Shown here one piece after another: positions 4,456 to 5,986 of a stretch of 5,986 nucleotides of DNA; within the stretch, counting starts at the first letter, position 1; each line of letters begins with the position of its first letter. Below the pieces are notes generated by a model that saw nothing but the letters and a program-made list of their open reading frames with translations, made no database searches and was not told the origin of the DNA. Source of the DNA: Candidatus Brockarchaeota archaeon (GTDB lineage: Archaea > Thermoproteota > EX4484-205 > DTQO01). The DNA lies in the NCBI GenBank assembly GCA_017601265.1, contig JAFNJA010000017.1, positions 15,052-21,037 of the forward strand. The letters are read 5' to 3'. The translations under genes were made by a program, and so were the position numbers.

Positions 4456-5986
4456 CCCCCCTCCAGCTTCCTTGCTACCACTTCCTCCAGAACTCGGTGG
4501 ATGGTCGAGCCGGAAGCTTTGCCCTTGAGTTCCTTCATGGCGGCGCCCATCAACGGCTTTACGGCGTCCTTGCCCTTCTCGGCGACGATCCGGGAGTTCC
4601 GCTCGACAACCTCCTCCAGGTACCTGCGCAACTCGCCCTCCCCGATCTTCGTGGATTGGACCCTGCTCGCGGCGGATGCCGCGTCGAGATCCTCTTTGCA
4701 GATCAAAGAAAGGACCTCCTCGACCTCCTCCCTCGAAAGGTTGCGCTTCTCGGCCTCCCTGAAGACCGACGCGAGCTTCCCGCCGTCCAGCCTCTCGACC
4801 CTCAGGCCCTCCCTCCTGAGGAACGGGATGGTGTTGAGGAGCGTCGAAGCCACGACGGTCCTGTCGAAACCTGAAGAGGAAGTGATCGATTCGTAAACGG
4901 GCAGCATCGGCGAGCTGACCAGTTGCTCTGCCAAATGCCGGCTTAGGCCGTGTTCGGCCACCATCGCCTCAACCCTCTCCTCCGGCATAGGCGGGAGCGA
5001 GCCCGAGATCTCGTCCAGCAATTCCCTCGTGACCACGAACGGGGGGATGTCGGTCTCCGGATACATCCGGGCCGCGCCCGGAAGCGGGCGCATGTAGGCC
5101 GTGTTCCCGTTCTGCAAGGGCCTCCTGGTCTCCTCCGGCACCCCTTCGAGGGCCAAATTGGCCCTCCTCACGACGGCCTCCAAGGCGGCCCTTGCCCTTG
5201 GTTCGGGTCCAGCGACCAAAACGAAGGCGTCCGAATCTTTGGCTCCCAAAGCCCTTCTCACCTCGCTCACCTCCCGCTCCGTTATCCCGTAGCCGGGGAG
5301 CTCGTCGGAGTGGAAAAGCCCCTCTACGCCTCCCCAAACCCTCGCGTAGTCGGCCAGCTCCGTCCCAAACCTCCTTCCCGGCTGGACCTGGGACCCCAGC
5401 AAGCCTGAGAAGCCGTCGAGTTTAACTGCCAGGACGCTCTGCCGCTTCTCCAAGGAAGACCTCAAAACCTTGCTTCCCGTCGACAGGAAAACTTTGGAAA
5501 CGTCGGCGATTTCGCCCGCGATGGGCGCTACGTTCCTCCTGCCCAATTCGTCCCTCAGCTTGAGCAGCGAAACCTGCCTCTCGACCTCCCTTTCGATGAC
5601 GAGCGGGATGAGCTCGAGCTCTTGCACCCCCTTTATCTCCTGGCGCGAACCATGAGTTATGCTCACGTTTATGTCCTGCCTGATCGTGCCTATTCCGCGC
5701 TGGACCTTTCCCGTGGCCCTCATGATCGCGCCTACGCGCTCCGCCACCTTCCTCGCCTGGCTTGGGGACCTTATCTGGGGCAGGGTGGCGACCTCGACCA
5801 GGGGAATCCCCAACCTGTCCAGCCTGTACTCGGCTTTCTCGGCACCGGCTTCGACTATGAACGCGGACTCCTCTTCCAAGCACACGCTCTTCAACCCGAC
5901 CGGGCCGTCGGCATCGATGACGGATTCAGGAGTTCCGGTCGCGACAAGCATGGTCCTTTGGAATCCCGTCGTGTTGCTCCCGTCTA
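4452..5986 (-). CDS. gatE: Glutamyl-tRNA(Gln) amidotransferase subunit E (N-terminus outside window)
   Basis: GatE binds the tRNA, phosphorylates the glutamate of Glu-tRNA(Gln) with ATP and amidates it with ammonia from GatD. The frame is open to the right edge: ahead of the internal Met at 5951 it reads DGSNTTGFQRT, a conserved GatE segment, so that Met is not the start. About 510 residues are visible; the family is around 620-630 long, so roughly 110-120 are missing. From the internal Met, the GatB-like cradle holds RQDINVSITHG (91-101). The AspRS-type GAD insertion that distinguishes GatE from GatB covers about 170-285 (VKLDGFSGLLG to GPEPRARAALEA). The cradle resumes with MRPLPGAARMYPETDIPP (287-304). 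The rest is the helical linker and YqeY-like tail, ending with MKELKGKASGSTIHRVLEEV, which contacts the tRNA elbow in this family. It overlaps gatD by four bases. Confidence 0.96.
   Translation of the reverse strand, partial: DGSNTTGFQRTMLVATGTPESVIDADGPVGLKSVCLEEESAFIVEAGAEKAEYRLDRLGIPLVEVATLPQIRSPSQARKVAERVGAIMRATGKVQRGIGTIRQDINVSITHGSRQEIKGVQELELIPLVIEREVERQVSLLKLRDELGRRNVAPIAGEIADVSKVFLSTGSKVLRSSLEKRQSVLAVKLDGFSGLLGSQVQPGRRFGTELADYARVWGGVEGLFHSDELPGYGITEREVSEVRRALGAKDSDAFVLVAGPEPRARAALEAVVRRANLALEGVPEETRRPLQNGNTAYMRPLPGAARMYPETDIPPFVVTRELLDEISGSLPPMPEERVEAMVAEHGLSRHLAEQLVSSPMLPVYESITSSSGFDRTVVASTLLNTIPFLRREGLRVERLDGGKLASVFREAEKRNLSREEVEEVLSLICKEDLDAASAASRVQSTKIGEGELRRYLEEVVERNSRIVAEKGKDAVKPLMGAAMKELKGKASGSTIHRVLEEVVARKLEGG
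4456..4464 (-). promoter_or_regulatory. Ribosome-binding site for gatD
   Basis: Within the last codons of gatE, the minus strand reads TGGAGGGGGGTTGAGC. GGAGG (4464-4460) lies four bases before the TTG at 4455, or ten before the alternative TTG at 4449. A strong site would compensate for the weak start codon, and the overlap suggests coupled translation from gatE. This contrasts with the leaderless-looking genes elsewhere in the window. Confidence 0.6.

Noticed and set aside
3196..4896. A 566-codon open frame on the plus strand, antisense to gatD and the 3' part of gatE
   Set aside because: Its product is rich in Arg, Pro, His and Gly with no recognisable domain. It lies opposite two certain genes, whose G/C-rich third positions remove stop codons from the opposite strand. 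It is a shadow.
5949..5951. ATG at 5951 as the start of gatE
   Set aside because: The frame continues to the window edge with conserved GatE residues (DGSNTTGFQRT), so this is an internal methionine.

Overview
This is a GC-rich archaeal window, probably from a deep-branching lineage of the TACK/Asgard side rather than a euryarchaeote. The firmest evidence is a gatE-gatD pair, the archaea-specific glutamyl-tRNA(Gln) amidotransferase. Supporting signs are archaeal TATA boxes about 26-33 bases ahead of start codons, several starts that look leaderless, and a small basic protein resembling eukaryotic-type ribosomal protein eL22. The lineage is an inference; no rRNA is present.

Layout. Bases 1-138 (minus) hold the N-terminus of an AMP-forming acetyl/acyl-CoA synthetase that runs off the left edge. 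Upstream of it, on the same strand, is an intact OFA-family (oxalate/formate antiporter-like) MFS transporter (271-1500), separated by a hairpin plus T-run and a fresh TATA box. Bases 1501-2159 hold no intact gene. They contain the MFS promoter, the decayed remains of an unrecognised plus-strand gene (about 1621-2079), and a palindrome directly upstream of a strong TATA box. That promoter drives an ECF-type vitamin transporter S component (2160-2774, plus). Two small hairpins follow, then a promoter and the eL22-like gene (2858-3106, plus). The eL22-like gene converges on gatD (3103-4455, minus) so tightly that both stop codons share the palindrome CTAG. gatD starts with TTG and overlaps the stop of gatE (4452 to beyond 5986, minus), whose N-terminus is outside the window.

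How the genes work together. GatD and GatE form one enzyme and are translationally coupled. The synthetase and the MFS carrier are neighbours in tandem and plausibly form a carboxylate uptake-and-activation module, though each seems to have its own promoter. The ECF S component and the eL22-like gene look like independent single-gene units. No mobile element, CRISPR array, tRNA or rRNA was seen. No complete novel system is evident. The items most worth following are the eL22-like protein, the candidate operator upstream of the ECF gene, and the decayed gene.
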